The position numbers and the translations under genes were made by a program. Shown here one piece after another: positions 42,858 through 51,641 of a DNA stretch of 64,000 nucleotides. The stretch comes from JABFRJ01 sp031374735. GTDB taxonomy: Bacteria; Pseudomonadota; Alphaproteobacteria; Rhizobiales; Hyphomicrobiaceae. Location of the stretch: the NCBI GenBank assembly GCA_031374735.1, contig JANMGQ010000156.1:11729-75728 (forward strand), given 5' to 3'. Within the stretch, counting starts at the first letter, position 1. Every line of letters starts with the position of its first letter. The notes under the pieces were generated by a model, which had not been told where the DNA came from, did no database searches, and saw only the letters and a program-made list of their open reading frames with translations.

Positions 42858-44435
42858 GTGATCTCCATCCAGTCGATCATGCTTGTCGCGCTCGGATTTC
42901 TGTCCGCGACGTTGCTTGGCCTGTTGATTGCGCCGTCCTTTTGGCGCCGGGCCGTTCGCCTGACCACGCGCCGCCTCAAGGAACAGCTGCCGCTCAGCGA
43001 CGCCGAGATTCGCGCGGACAAAGATCGCTTGCGCGCCGAGTACGCCATCCGTGTCCACAAGCTTGAGATGAAGGTCGAGCAGGCCAACCTGCAGCGCGCC
43101 CGCGACACCATCGAGATCAACCGGCGTGATGGGACGATTTCGCAGCTTGAACAGGACCGTGGACGCCTGACAGCGGCCGTTGAAGAAAACCAGAACGCGC
43201 GTCTTGTCCTTGAACAGACTGTCGCCGACCGCCTGCCGAAGGTCGAGTCGCGGTTGAACGAAGCCAAGCAACTGTTGTTCTCGCGCGATCGCGAGATCGC
43301 CGAGCTGACGCAGTCCACCACACGACAAGGCTTGGCGCTGGAAGAAGCGCATTCGATCAACAAGCAGCAGACCAGCGAACTCGACCGGCTGACCACGGCG
43401 CTCACTGTCCGTGGCGCGCGCAACCAAGACAGCTTGTCCGACCCGAACTACGACGGCGAATTGGCCTTGCGCTCGGAAATCGAAGCGCTGCGTGCCAAGA
43501 CCCGAGAACAAGCCGGGCTCATCGGCCGCCTACAAAGTCAGCAAGCCCAGCAGATGGGGGTGTTCGCACCGCTAGGCGAAGCAGGACCGGCGCCGCTTGG
43601 TGTACGTTCACCGGCCCAGAGCGCGGCCAACGGTGCCGACGCGCGGCCGGCTGAACGTCAGGGCGGCAACGGCCTTGCGCTCGTCCCGATGGTGCCAGAC
43701 GACGCACGGCTTGGAGCCGACCGCGAAATCAGAGGTCTCAAAGCACGCATCGATGATCAGGCCGCTGAAATAGCCCGCCTCTCTGGCGAGTTGCAGACGT
43801 TCAAGAGCAACGACGAAGGCAGCGGCCTGAAAGACAGCAAGATCGCCTTGAAGGCGCGCTTGAATGCGACGCAGGCACAGTCCGAGCAGAACAGCGAGAC
43901 GATCAAGCGGCTGCGCGCCGAGTTGGCGGCAGCCAACGAACGACTGGCTCTGCAGGGCGCGCACTTCATGGAGCAGATGCGCCGTCTCGGCGCCGGCACG
44001 TTGCCGGCCAACGGCCAGACACGTCGCCCCGTCACGCAGAACCAGAAATTGACGCTGTCGGAGCGCGTGGCCCAAAGCCGGCCGCAGTTGGTTCCCGTTA
44101 CGCAAACGCCTGCACCAATGGCCGGGACAAGCATGGCGCCCGCACCAGAGAAACCCGGCAAACCTAATGGGGCTGGTGTGCCAGGGGAGCCGCCCGTTCT
44201 GTCGCCGACGCCGCCGACGGTAACACCGCTGTCGCCTCCCGATATTGACGCAGCGGCCAAAGCATCATCGAACGTGGTACCGCTCGCCCCTGTTGATGCG
44301 CCGCCATCGGCGCCGGCCACAAATGGGCATGCTGCTGATAGCCAGCCGCCAACGGGGCCGCCTCAGCCCGCCACGGAGCCTGCGCCGCGCAAACCGCGGC
44401 TCATCGACCGTATTTCGAGCATCAACAAGATCTGA
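42858..44435 (+). CDS. membrane-anchored coiled-coil protein of unknown function
   Basis: A 525-residue protein with an N-terminal helix (IQSIMLVALGFLSATLLGLLIAPSFW) and then a long heptad-rich coiled coil (about residues 35-195 and 285-370). A Pro/Ala-rich low-complexity tail (about 420-510) ends in the basic motif RLIDRISSINKI. The cytosolic coiled coil could organise a membrane complex. GTG at 42858 is taken as the start; GTG at 42828 is also possible. A conserved short gene follows. No enzymatic domain was recognised. Confidence 0.75.
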   Translation: MISIQSIMLVALGFLSATLLGLLIAPSFWRRAVRLTTRRLKEQLPLSDAEIRADKDRLRAEYAIRVHKLEMKVEQANLQRARDTIEINRRDGTISQLEQDRGRLTAAVEENQNARLVLEQTVADRLPKVESRLNEAKQLLFSRDREIAELTQSTTRQGLALEEAHSINKQQTSELDRLTTALTVRGARNQDSLSDPNYDGELALRSEIEALRAKTREQAGLIGRLQSQQAQQMGVFAPLGEAGPAPLGVRSPAQSAANGADARPAERQGGNGLALVPMVPDDARLGADREIRGLKARIDDQAAEIARLSGELQTFKSNDEGSGLKDSKIALKARLNATQAQSEQNSETIKRLRAELAAANERLALQGAHFMEQMRRLGAGTLPANGQTRRPVTQNQKLTLSERVAQSRPQLVPVTQTPAPMAGTSMAPAPEKPGKPNGAGVPGEPPVLSPTPPTVTPLSPPDIDAAAKASSNVVPLAPVDAPPSAPATNGHAADSQPPTGPPQPATEPAPRKPRLIDRISSINKI

Positions 44436-44503
44436 GCGTGCTTGCCCCTGACGAGCGCTCCTGCGAAGGTCACGTGCACATCTCAATCGAATGCAGATCG
44501 AAC

Positions 44504-44671
44504 ATGCCCGACCAACCTATTCCAGCCTCGGGCCGTGCCCGCGAAGCTGCCCTGCGTGAACGCCGCCGTGCCGAGGCCTTGCGCGCGAACCTGCGTCGCC
44601 GCAAGGATCAGGCGCGGGCGAGGGATGACGCCAATCCGCCCGTGGTCGATCAGGACACCACACATCAATAG
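44504..44671 (+). CDS. small basic conserved hypothetical protein
   Basis: A 55-residue, strongly basic and helical product (AREAALRERRRAEALRAN..RRRKDQARARDD). Short Arg/Lys/Ala-rich proteins of the form L-R-x-N-L-x-(R/K)-R-K-x-Q-A-R-A-R are frequent in alphaproteobacteria, where they are often found next to murA or similar genes. No function is known. The ATG at 44504 is preferred over 44438. It lies 68 nt after the coiled-coil gene, probably the same operon. Confidence 0.6.
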   Translation: MPDQPIPASGRAREAALRERRRAEALRANLRRRKDQARARDDANPPVVDQDTTHQ

Positions 44672-44725
44672 TCGCCTGCCTTGTTCGCTTACGCTTGCGC
44701 GTCGGCCTAAACCTTGAGCACTCGC

Positions 44726-45886
44726 ATGTCTTTGATCGGCAACTGGAGTTATCCGACCACTGTGAAATTCGGCAACGGCCGGATCAAGGAGTTGGCTGCT
44801 CACGCGAAAGCATCTGGCATCAAGAACCCGTTGCTGGTGACCGACCCCACCGTCGCCAAGCTGCCGATGACCAAGGCGGTGCTGGAGCAATTGGCTGCAG
44901 ATGGCTGCAAGACAACGGTGTTCTCCGCCATCCGCCCGAACCCTGTTGCGGCCAACGTCGAGGCCGGTATCCAGGTGCTGCGCGCCGGAAAGCATGACGG
45001 CGTCATTGCATTTGGCGGCGGCTCGGCGCTGGACGCTGGCAAGGTCATCGCCTTCATGGCCGGCCAGACACGCCCCATGTGGGACTTCGAAGACGTCGGC
45101 GATTGGTGGACGCGGGCGGACCCGAAGGGCATCCTGCCCATTATCGCCGTACCGACCACGGCCGGGACCGGCAGTGAAGTTGGCCGCGCCGGCGTTATCA
45201 CCGACGAGACGACGCACACCAAGAAGGTCATCTTCCATCCCTTGATGATGCCAAAGGTGACCATCTGCGACCCGGAACTGACCGCCGGCATGCCGGCCAT
45301 TATCACCGCCGGCACGGGCATGGACGCGCTGGCTCACTGTCTCGAGGCCTATTGCGGACCGTTCTATCATCCGCTCGCGGATGGCATCGCGGTCGAGGGC
45401 ATGCGGCTGGTCAAGGATAACTTGGTGCTCGCCTATGAGACCGGCAGCGACCTCGAAGCGCGTGGCCACATGATGAGTGCGGCGGCCATGGGGGCAACGG
45501 CATTCCAGAAGGCGCTCGGCGCCATGCATTCCCTCGCGCACCCGATCAGCTCACATTACGACACGCACCACGGCATGACATGTGCGTTGTTCATGCCCTA
45601 TGTGCTGCAGTTCAATCGCCAAGCCATCGAGCCCAAGATCCAGCGCGCGGCGGCCTATATCGGCCTGAAACCGACCTACACAGCCTTCCTCGATTTTGTT
45701 CTCGACCTGCGTGCGACGCTTGCCATCCCCCATTCGCTCGCCGACCTGAAACTCGACGACGCGAAGTTCGACATCATGAGCGACATGGCGCCCAAGGATC
45801 CAACCGCGGGCGGCAATCCTGTGCCGCTCGACAAGGCTGCAGCCCTAACCCTTTATAGGCAGGCATTGATCGGCCGAATGGCATGA
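44726..45886 (+). CDS. iron-containing alcohol dehydrogenase
   Basis: A 386-residue group III dehydrogenase that oxidises alcohols or reduces aldehydes with NAD(P). The nucleotide-binding GGGSALDAGK is at about residues 97-106. Metal-ligand Asp and His motifs are GMDALAHCLEAYCG, HSLAHPISSHYDTHHG and the preceding AAMGATAFQKALGA. The start at 44726 is chosen over a TTG at 44714. The C-terminal sequence PLDKAAALTLYRQALIGRMA is of interest because a diverged second copy lies 800 nt downstream. The substrate is unknown. Confidence 0.93.
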   Translation: MSLIGNWSYPTTVKFGNGRIKELAAHAKASGIKNPLLVTDPTVAKLPMTKAVLEQLAADGCKTTVFSAIRPNPVAANVEAGIQVLRAGKHDGVIAFGGGSALDAGKVIAFMAGQTRPMWDFEDVGDWWTRADPKGILPIIAVPTTAGTGSEVGRAGVITDETTHTKKVIFHPLMMPKVTICDPELTAGMPAIITAGTGMDALAHCLEAYCGPFYHPLADGIAVEGMRLVKDNLVLAYETGSDLEARGHMMSAAAMGATAFQKALGAMHSLAHPISSHYDTHHGMTCALFMPYVLQFNRQAIEPKIQRAAAYIGLKPTYTAFLDFVLDLRATLAIPHSLADLKLDDAKFDIMSDMAPKDPTAGGNPVPLDKAAALTLYRQALIGRMA

Positions 45887-45915
45887 CGCGTTAAACACAT
45901 CGGGGCGTGTCACGG

Positions 45916-46665
45916 ATGCTTCGTTACATTTTCATATTGGGTCTAACCATCTTGTTCGCCGCAAAGGCGTTCTGCCAAGCTCCGCAACAAATGCGCTGCA
46001 CTCAACTTTTGCCGAGTGGCGATACTCGTCACTTGAGTCAAAATGTGCGCGCAGGAGACGGACGCTTCTATTGCGACGAACTCATTCTGCCGCAGTCAAG
46101 TGTAGCGCTTATCATCCACCGCCCGAGGCCGCCGAACACTGTTGGTCTTCGTTTGACCAATTCACTTCAAGCCCCGCGCGCGGGTGACGAAATGTTTCAG
46201 GCATATCATCGCGGGTTTAGATACAAGGGCGTAGACATCGATCTTGTCGGTCCGACGCGGCAACCAGATCCCTTTGGACAAACCGGGTATCGGCTCAAGT
46301 ACGAGGTGGATCAGTCAGGCATGCTCGATCAAACGCTCACGTTCTATCAGATAAACATCGGCACGACTTTTGCCCAGACAATCTATACGACGGCGTTTGC
46401 GACATCAAGTGGGACAGCGGTCGAGGCATACAGAGAACTGACCGACGCGCAGAGGATTGCCGGCATCCACATGATGATGATAGCCATCTCCGTATTGATG
46501 GGTGGACCCGAGCCGCCAAGCACTCCGCGCGCGGAAGATGTCGTGCGCATTTTTAGCGGCGCTGCTCCTATGGGGCCCGAGGTTATGGCACTGCACATTC
46601 AGTGGACCATCAGAACCTTTGCAGCGATCAGATCAATCACGGATCAGACTTTGAGACGGCGCTGA
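45916..46665 (+). CDS. exported hypothetical protein, lower GC than its neighbours
   Basis: A 249-residue protein with a signal peptide (MLRYIFILGLTILFAAKAFCQA). The mature region has several Cys residues near the N-terminus (MRCTQLL, YCDELIL) and no recognised domain. Codon use is visibly less G/C-biased than in flanking genes, with many A/T-ending codons. It starts 30 nt after the alcohol dehydrogenase and ends just before a remnant of that gene's 3' end, so it seems inserted by recombination. ATG at 45916 is chosen over the GTG at 45907. Confidence 0.7.
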   Translation: MLRYIFILGLTILFAAKAFCQAPQQMRCTQLLPSGDTRHLSQNVRAGDGRFYCDELILPQSSVALIIHRPRPPNTVGLRLTNSLQAPRAGDEMFQAYHRGFRYKGVDIDLVGPTRQPDPFGQTGYRLKYEVDQSGMLDQTLTFYQINIGTTFAQTIYTTAFATSSGTAVEAYRELTDAQRIAGIHMMMIAISVLMGGPEPPSTPRAEDVVRIFSGAAPMGPEVMALHIQWTIRTFAAIRSITDQTLRRR

Positions 46666-46669
46666 AATG

Positions 46670-46735
46670 CGTCCGCTCGACAAGGCGGCAGCACTGCGCC
46701 TCTACACTCAGGCCTTGTCCGGCAAGCTCGGCTGA
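46670..46735 (+). pseudogene. remnant of an iron alcohol dehydrogenase 3' end
   Basis: A 21-codon stretch ends at the TGA at 46733-46735 and reads R-PLDKAAALRLYTQALSGKLG. It aligns without gaps to the C-terminus of the 44.7 kb dehydrogenase (PLDKAAALTLYRQALIGRMA): 14 of 20 residues are identical and several others similar. It begins right after the low-GC gene's stop, and its 3' part is shared antisense with the end of the O-antigen-ligase-like gene. No longer dehydrogenase sequence precedes it. Confidence 0.7.
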
Positions 46736-48018
46736 ACCGACGGCGTCAGGCTGGTTGCGACGACGTCGGCGAAGCGTGTCCATACCGCCATGAAGCCGAA
46801 TGACGCGACGAACCAGACAGCGACGAGTGACCAGCTGAGGCTTGCAATGCAAACGGCTGTCGCGAAGGCGGCCATCAGATAGGGCGCTGTCTGATCAGAT
46901 CGCGTGCGCAGCCAGCCCAGCACAGGCAACCCGGCGAGCATCATAAGCAGCGCACCGACACCGCCGATTTCGTGCCAGATCTGCAGGAACATGTTGTGCG
47001 AGTGGACGTTTGTACCGCTCGGAATATTCGTGCCCGCGATCACGGCCTTGTCTGGCACATCGGCGGTTTCGTCGATCACGCGCGTGGACGCGAGGCCATA
47101 ACCGAGCAGTGGATTTTTGAGGATGCGTTCGCTGGTGTGGCCCCAGATGACAACGCGATGCCGGCCGCTGAATTGGAGTTGCTCGATCTTGTAGGCGCCA
47201 GCCAGAAAGATGGTCCGTGCGGCGGGCACGATCAGCACTGTCGCGGCGACCCAGCCGACAGCCACCAGGCCGAATGCAACGCGGCGAGACCAGAACGCCA
47301 TGCCAAACACCACGGCACCGACGAGCAACGCAAGTTTCGAAGTCTCATGATCTGAAAGCGCGACAGCGCATGTGAGAGCTGCAACTGTCGCCCATCGCAG
47401 CCAGTGTTCGATCGGCTGGCGCGCCACCACGCGGCTCATCAAGAGGGCTGGCCAGAACAGAAACATCAAGGCGGCCACGTTTTTGTTCGTTGCATAGCTC
47501 TGGAGCAACAGAATCCAGCCAGACTCTGCGCGCGTCTGAATGGATCGCCCGCGCGTGAGTGGAATGTATGTATTCAAGGCCCGACGCAAAAAATGATCCG
47601 TGAGCATCTCTTCCAATGAGACCCACGCCGCGACGGCGAAACCAATGACAAAGGCGACGGCGATGGTGCGCTGCAAAGCCTTAGGCATCTGACCGGCTGC
47701 AGCGAGGCTAAACAGCGTGGCGGGCAAGACAACGGCATACAGCGCAATCGCGGCCAGCGCCGGACGCTTATCGAGCGTCCAGAACAGCGACAGACACATC
47801 CATACGAAGAACGCGACCGACAAACCGATGGCCAGCGCCGACAGCTCATCGCGGGCCGGCGTAAAGGCGTAAGCGGCTACAGCGACGGCAACGAGAAGCA
47901 GAGGCGCGGCAAGCGGATTGGCGATATAGAAAGTGATCACGCACCACGTCGAAACAGCCGCCGCCTGCTGCAACTTCGTACCGGAAATCGCATGTCCGGC
48001 TTCATTCAATACCGGCAT
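46708..48018 (-). CDS. O-antigen ligase/polymerase-like membrane protein
   Basis: A 436-residue protein with about 10-11 helices and a large periplasmic loop, the Wzy_C/WaaL topology. The loop region VIWGHTSERILKNPLLGYGLASTR, then NVHSHNMFLQIWHEIG, carries the Arg and His positions (G-R-x-x-x-W and H-x-H-N) seen in O-antigen ligases. It would transfer an oligosaccharide to lipid A-core or polymerise surface glycan. It follows psd and pssA in the same direction with a 63-nt gap. Its last codons lie over the dehydrogenase remnant. Confidence 0.85.
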   Translation of the reverse strand: MPVLNEAGHAISGTKLQQAAAVSTWCVITFYIANPLAAPLLLVAVAVAAYAFTPARDELSALAIGLSVAFFVWMCLSLFWTLDKRPALAAIALYAVVLPATLFSLAAAGQMPKALQRTIAVAFVIGFAVAAWVSLEEMLTDHFLRRALNTYIPLTRGRSIQTRAESGWILLLQSYATNKNVAALMFLFWPALLMSRVVARQPIEHWLRWATVAALTCAVALSDHETSKLALLVGAVVFGMAFWSRRVAFGLVAVGWVAATVLIVPAARTIFLAGAYKIEQLQFSGRHRVVIWGHTSERILKNPLLGYGLASTRVIDETADVPDKAVIAGTNIPSGTNVHSHNMFLQIWHEIGGVGALLMMLAGLPVLGWLRTRSDQTAPYLMAAFATAVCIASLSWSLVAVWFVASFGFMAVWTRFADVVATSLTPSVQPSLPDKA

Positions 48019-48081
48019 GAACCGTCCGATCGCAAATTGGATGCAAGCAGACTGATCTGTAGCAGCACGGCCAAACGGGTC

Positions 48082-48957
48082 TCAATGCTTCGTTTCGCCC
48101 GGTGGTACGGACACCTCGGATGTGCGTCCCCGTTCGACCAGCCCCGGGGGCACGGGATACCCGGTGGCCTTGTCCATGGACAGTTTCGCCCGGTAGCGCT
48201 GGTAGCTGAACGGGATCAGTGCCAAGTATACGATAGTCAGCACGCTGGCGGTCTGGAACGGATAGCTCCACAGCAGGCCAAGGACGAGCGCAACGCCTGC
48301 AAAGATCGGCAGAACATAGTCGCGCGAGATGCGCTCACCGAGCAGTTTGCCCGACCACGTCGGAATGGTCGAGACCAGCATGAAGGCAATGGCGAGCGTA
48401 AACAGTGCGATGGGCAATGGGTAGTCGGTGACGCGGATCAAGCCGGTGCCGTGGATGTAGAGCGGCAATAACACGGTCATGGCGCCGGCCGGCGCAGGAA
48501 TGCCTGTAAAGTAGTTTGACATCCACTTCGGTTTTTCGACGTCGAGGGCTGCGTTGAAGCGCGCGAGCCTAAGGCCCATGCAACAGGCGAACACCATGGA
48601 CGCCACCCAACCGAACGCCTGCAGGCTACCAAAGCCCCAGATGTAGAGGATGATGGCGGGTGCAACACCAAAGTTTACGGTATCGGCCAGGCTGTCGAGC
48701 TCGGCCCCGAAGCGCGACTGAACCTTCAGTGCGCGCGCCAGGCGTCCGTCGATGCCGTCGATCAGCGCCGCCGCCACGATCAGCAACAGGGCCGCGTCGA
48801 ACTTCTGCTCAATCGCCATGCGGATGGCCGTCAAGCCCGCGCACAAGCTCAGCAGCGTGAAGAAATTCGGCAGCAGGGCCTTCACGGGGATACGGCTGTG
48901 ACGGAACAGCGTCCGCCGCGGGCGATCTTCGAGGCCGTCGTTCGCATCGTTTTCCAT
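48082..48957 (-). CDS. pssA: CDP-diacylglycerol-serine O-phosphatidyltransferase
   Basis: A 291-residue membrane enzyme of phosphatidylserine synthesis with about seven helices. The CDP-alcohol phosphotransferase motif is intact: IDGIDGRLARALKVQSRFGAELDSLADTV, i.e. D-x-x-D-G-x-x-A-R-x8-G-x3-D-x3-D, at about residues 67-95. Phosphatidylserine is then decarboxylated by Psd, whose gene lies 37 nt upstream. The pair psd-pssA is a conserved operon. Confidence 0.96.
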   Translation of the reverse strand: MENDANDGLEDRPRRTLFRHSRIPVKALLPNFFTLLSLCAGLTAIRMAIEQKFDAALLLIVAAALIDGIDGRLARALKVQSRFGAELDSLADTVNFGVAPAIILYIWGFGSLQAFGWVASMVFACCMGLRLARFNAALDVEKPKWMSNYFTGIPAPAGAMTVLLPLYIHGTGLIRVTDYPLPIALFTLAIAFMLVSTIPTWSGKLLGERISRDYVLPIFAGVALVLGLLWSYPFQTASVLTIVYLALIPFSYQRYRAKLSMDKATGYPVPPGLVERGRTSEVSVPPGETKH

Positions 48958-48994
48958 GAGACCAATCCGCTGCCGGCTTTCTCTGTGTGTGACG

Positions 48995-49723
48995 CTAAGC
49001 GCGACGGGCTTCGCGTTCGGGTTCGGCTGATTTCAGGTCGGCAAAGATCGTCTCTCCGCCAACAGCACGTTGCCCGACCGCAACCAGGCAATCCTTGCCC
49101 GGCGGCAGATAGATGTCGACCCGGCTGCCGAAACGGATGAGGCCGAAGCGCTCGCCGATGCCCAGTTGATCGCCATCTTTGACAAAGGTCACAATGCGGC
49201 GCGCGATGAGCCCTGCGATCTGAACCACAGCGATGTCGCCGTTCTGCGGTGTCGCGATCACAATGGAGCGACGTTCGTTTTCCTCACTCGCCTTGTCGAG
49301 GGCAGCGTTGAGAAACTTGCCCGGCACATAGACCGATCGCGCGATGCGGCCCGCCACGGGCGCTCGCTGGATGTGCACATCAAACACGGACAGGAAGATC
49401 GAAACGCGCAGCCGTTCGTCATGGCCGAGAGCCAGTTCGGCCGGTGGCCGCACGCGCTCGATCGACGAGATACGACCATCGGCCGGCGACACGACAAGCC
49501 CGTCGCGCAGCGGCGTGACGCGTGGCGGGTCGCGGAAGAAGTAGGCGATGTAAACCGCCAATCCGAGCGCGACATAGGCAAGAATATTGGCCCAGGCCGG
49601 CAACAGGATCCACAAAATCACCCCAACGATCGCCGCCGGAATCAGAAATTTGTAGCCGTCCCGATGCACGGGCGCGAGGTTGTCGGTGATGGTCTCAAAC
49701 AGACTGTGATTTCCGGCGGACAA
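48995..49723 (-). CDS. psd: phosphatidylserine decarboxylase proenzyme
   Basis: A 242-residue archaeal-type (short) Psd that makes phosphatidylethanolamine. The self-cleavage site is Gly-Ser in RFGSRVDIYLPPG near the C-terminus (about residues 206-218), which generates the pyruvoyl group on the small subunit. Two N-terminal helices anchor it. The product YFFRDPPRVTP and PADGRISSIE motifs are typical. First gene of psd-pssA, 37 nt before pssA. Confidence 0.95.
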   Translation of the reverse strand: MSAGNHSLFETITDNLAPVHRDGYKFLIPAAIVGVILWILLPAWANILAYVALGLAVYIAYFFRDPPRVTPLRDGLVVSPADGRISSIERVRPPAELALGHDERLRVSIFLSVFDVHIQRAPVAGRIARSVYVPGKFLNAALDKASEENERRSIVIATPQNGDIAVVQIAGLIARRIVTFVKDGDQLGIGERFGLIRFGSRVDIYLPPGKDCLVAVGQRAVGGETIFADLKSAEPEREARRA

Positions 49724-49803
49724 TGCGGTCTCCCGAGGTGTGCTGGCTCGTCGATGAGGCCCTCGGTGTCAGCCGCCTGCCTATCGATCATGCAGCCCCT
49801 CTA

Positions 49804-51393
49804 TCACGGCAACTGCACAGCCTCGAAGCGCATTTCGCCTTTGGCGTTTTCAATCCGCATCAGAATGGCCTTGCGGCCCGCTTTTTTAACCTTGTCGATG
49901 CTTTTAACGATATCATCCAAGGAGTTGGCGGGGTCCTGGGCGACCTCGACGATCACGTCGCCGGCCTGGACACCCTTCTGCCCCGCCGGGCTTGCGGGGT
50001 CAGCTTCGGTGACCAGGATGCCCTTCACCTTGGCATCAATGCCATATTGCTTGCGCAGCGCGTCGTCGAGCGGGCTCAATTTGAGGCCCGGAAGCGAGGC
50101 CGCAAGCTGCTTGGCCACGTCTCCGGCAGCAGCCGGCGGCGTGGCTGACTTCGGCGCATCACCCGGCTTGTCGCCGGGTTTGTCTGCTGGCTTGGCTGCC
50201 GGCTTCTTGTCGTCATCCTCCTGCAGGCGTCCGACCACAATCTTCAGCACCTGGCGTTTGCCCTGGCGGATCACTTCGACGTCGACTTCCTTGCCGTGCT
50301 GCGTGCGCGCGACGGCCTTGGGCAGCGCGCGGTTGGTCGGCACCTCCTTGCCGTCAAAGCGGACGATGATGTCGCCCTCCTTGATACCGGCCTTTGCAGC
50401 CGGACCGTCCGCTGTGACACTTTCGACCAGAGCACCGGCCTTCTCCGTTGTGCCGATGGTCTCGGCCACATCTTCGGAGACCGAGCGGATCTTGACGCCG
50501 AGCCAACCGCGGCGGGTTTCGCCGAAGCGGCGCAGCTGATCAACGATAACGGCCGCGCTATCGGAGGGGACCGAAAAGCCGATGCCGATCGATCCGCCAC
50601 TCGGCGAGATGATGGCTGTATTCACGCCGATCACGTCGCCGCTCATGTTGAACAGCGGGCCACCAGAATTGCCCTTGTTGATGGCCGCATCCGTCTGGAT
50701 GAAGTCGTCGTAAGGGCCTGAGCCGATGTCGCGCTCTTTCGACGAAACGATACCGACCGATACCGATCCCCCGAGGCCGAAGGGGTTGCCGATGGCCATG
50801 ACCCAATCGCCGAGCTTCATGTCGGCGGAGTTGCCGAATTTGACAGCTGCCAGCTTTTTCTTGCCGGGCGTCACCTTCAACAACGCCAGATCCATTTTCT
50901 TATCGATGCCGAGCACTTTGTCGACTTTCAGCTTCGACCCATCGTGGAAATTAGCGATGATCTCGTCGGCGCCCTCAATGACGTGATTGTTTGTGACGAT
51001 CAGCCCCTCTTCCGCGTCGATCACGAAGCCGGAGCCGAGGGATGCCACCTTACGATCCTGCCCGCCTTTGCCCGCACCACGTTTGGAGAAGAAGTCGTCG
51101 AAGAACTCCTCGAAGGGAGAGCCCTTGGGGACGCGCGGCAGGGGCACACCGTCGGAACCTTTGACCGTCTGTGACGTCGATATGTTCACCACGGCATCGA
51201 TGAGCTTTTCGGCCAATGGTGACAGGGACTGCGGCCCGCCGCGCGCTTGGGCCGCGGCTGGGGTGGGCGCGACCAGCCCACTGAGCAGTACCCCACCGAG
51301 CAGACCGGCTGAAACGACGCTGAAAATTGTCGTTGCCGCAAGCCGTCGCACGCCGCGCGTGCTGTGCGTCTTCAAGAGTCCGGACACTGTCAT
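49804..51393 (-). CDS. DegP/Do-like periplasmic serine protease
   Basis: A 529-residue HtrA-type protease. A signal peptide (residues 1 to about 48) precedes the trypsin-like domain with the His in TNNHVIEGADE, Asp in KKMDLALLKV and Ser in NKGNSGGPLFN. Two PDZ domains follow (about residues 300-395 and 430-520, separated by a Lys/Pro/Asp-rich linker). It degrades or refolds misfolded periplasmic proteins. ATG at 51393 is preferred to the frame-open 51465. Stand-alone, upstream of the psd-pssA genes and in the same direction. Confidence 0.94.
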   Translation of the reverse strand: MTVSGLLKTHSTRGVRRLAATTIFSVVSAGLLGGVLLSGLVAPTPAAAQARGGPQSLSPLAEKLIDAVVNISTSQTVKGSDGVPLPRVPKGSPFEEFFDDFFSKRGAGKGGQDRKVASLGSGFVIDAEEGLIVTNNHVIEGADEIIANFHDGSKLKVDKVLGIDKKMDLALLKVTPGKKKLAAVKFGNSADMKLGDWVMAIGNPFGLGGSVSVGIVSSKERDIGSGPYDDFIQTDAAINKGNSGGPLFNMSGDVIGVNTAIISPSGGSIGIGFSVPSDSAAVIVDQLRRFGETRRGWLGVKIRSVSEDVAETIGTTEKAGALVESVTADGPAAKAGIKEGDIIVRFDGKEVPTNRALPKAVARTQHGKEVDVEVIRQGKRQVLKIVVGRLQEDDDKKPAAKPADKPGDKPGDAPKSATPPAAAGDVAKQLAASLPGLKLSPLDDALRKQYGIDAKVKGILVTEADPASPAGQKGVQAGDVIVEVAQDPANSLDDIVKSIDKVKKAGRKAILMRIENAKGEMRFEAVQLP

Positions 51394-51641
51394 GATGCTC
51401 GCGCTTTCAACGGGGGCCGCCAACAGAGAATCGCCCCACGCCGCCGGGTTGTCAACGCGAAGCACACATTGAGATGCTTGTTCAGGAATGCGCCGGCATC
51501 AAGACCTCGCGATCACGACGCCTTTAGGCCGACAGCGAACGTGCCGGCGGCGGGCGCGTTCAACGCTTCGCCAGCCGTGTCATTGCCGGGCACGGCGCAC
51601 TGCGATAAGCGGGCAGCGCAAGTTCCTGGAGCACCCATACC

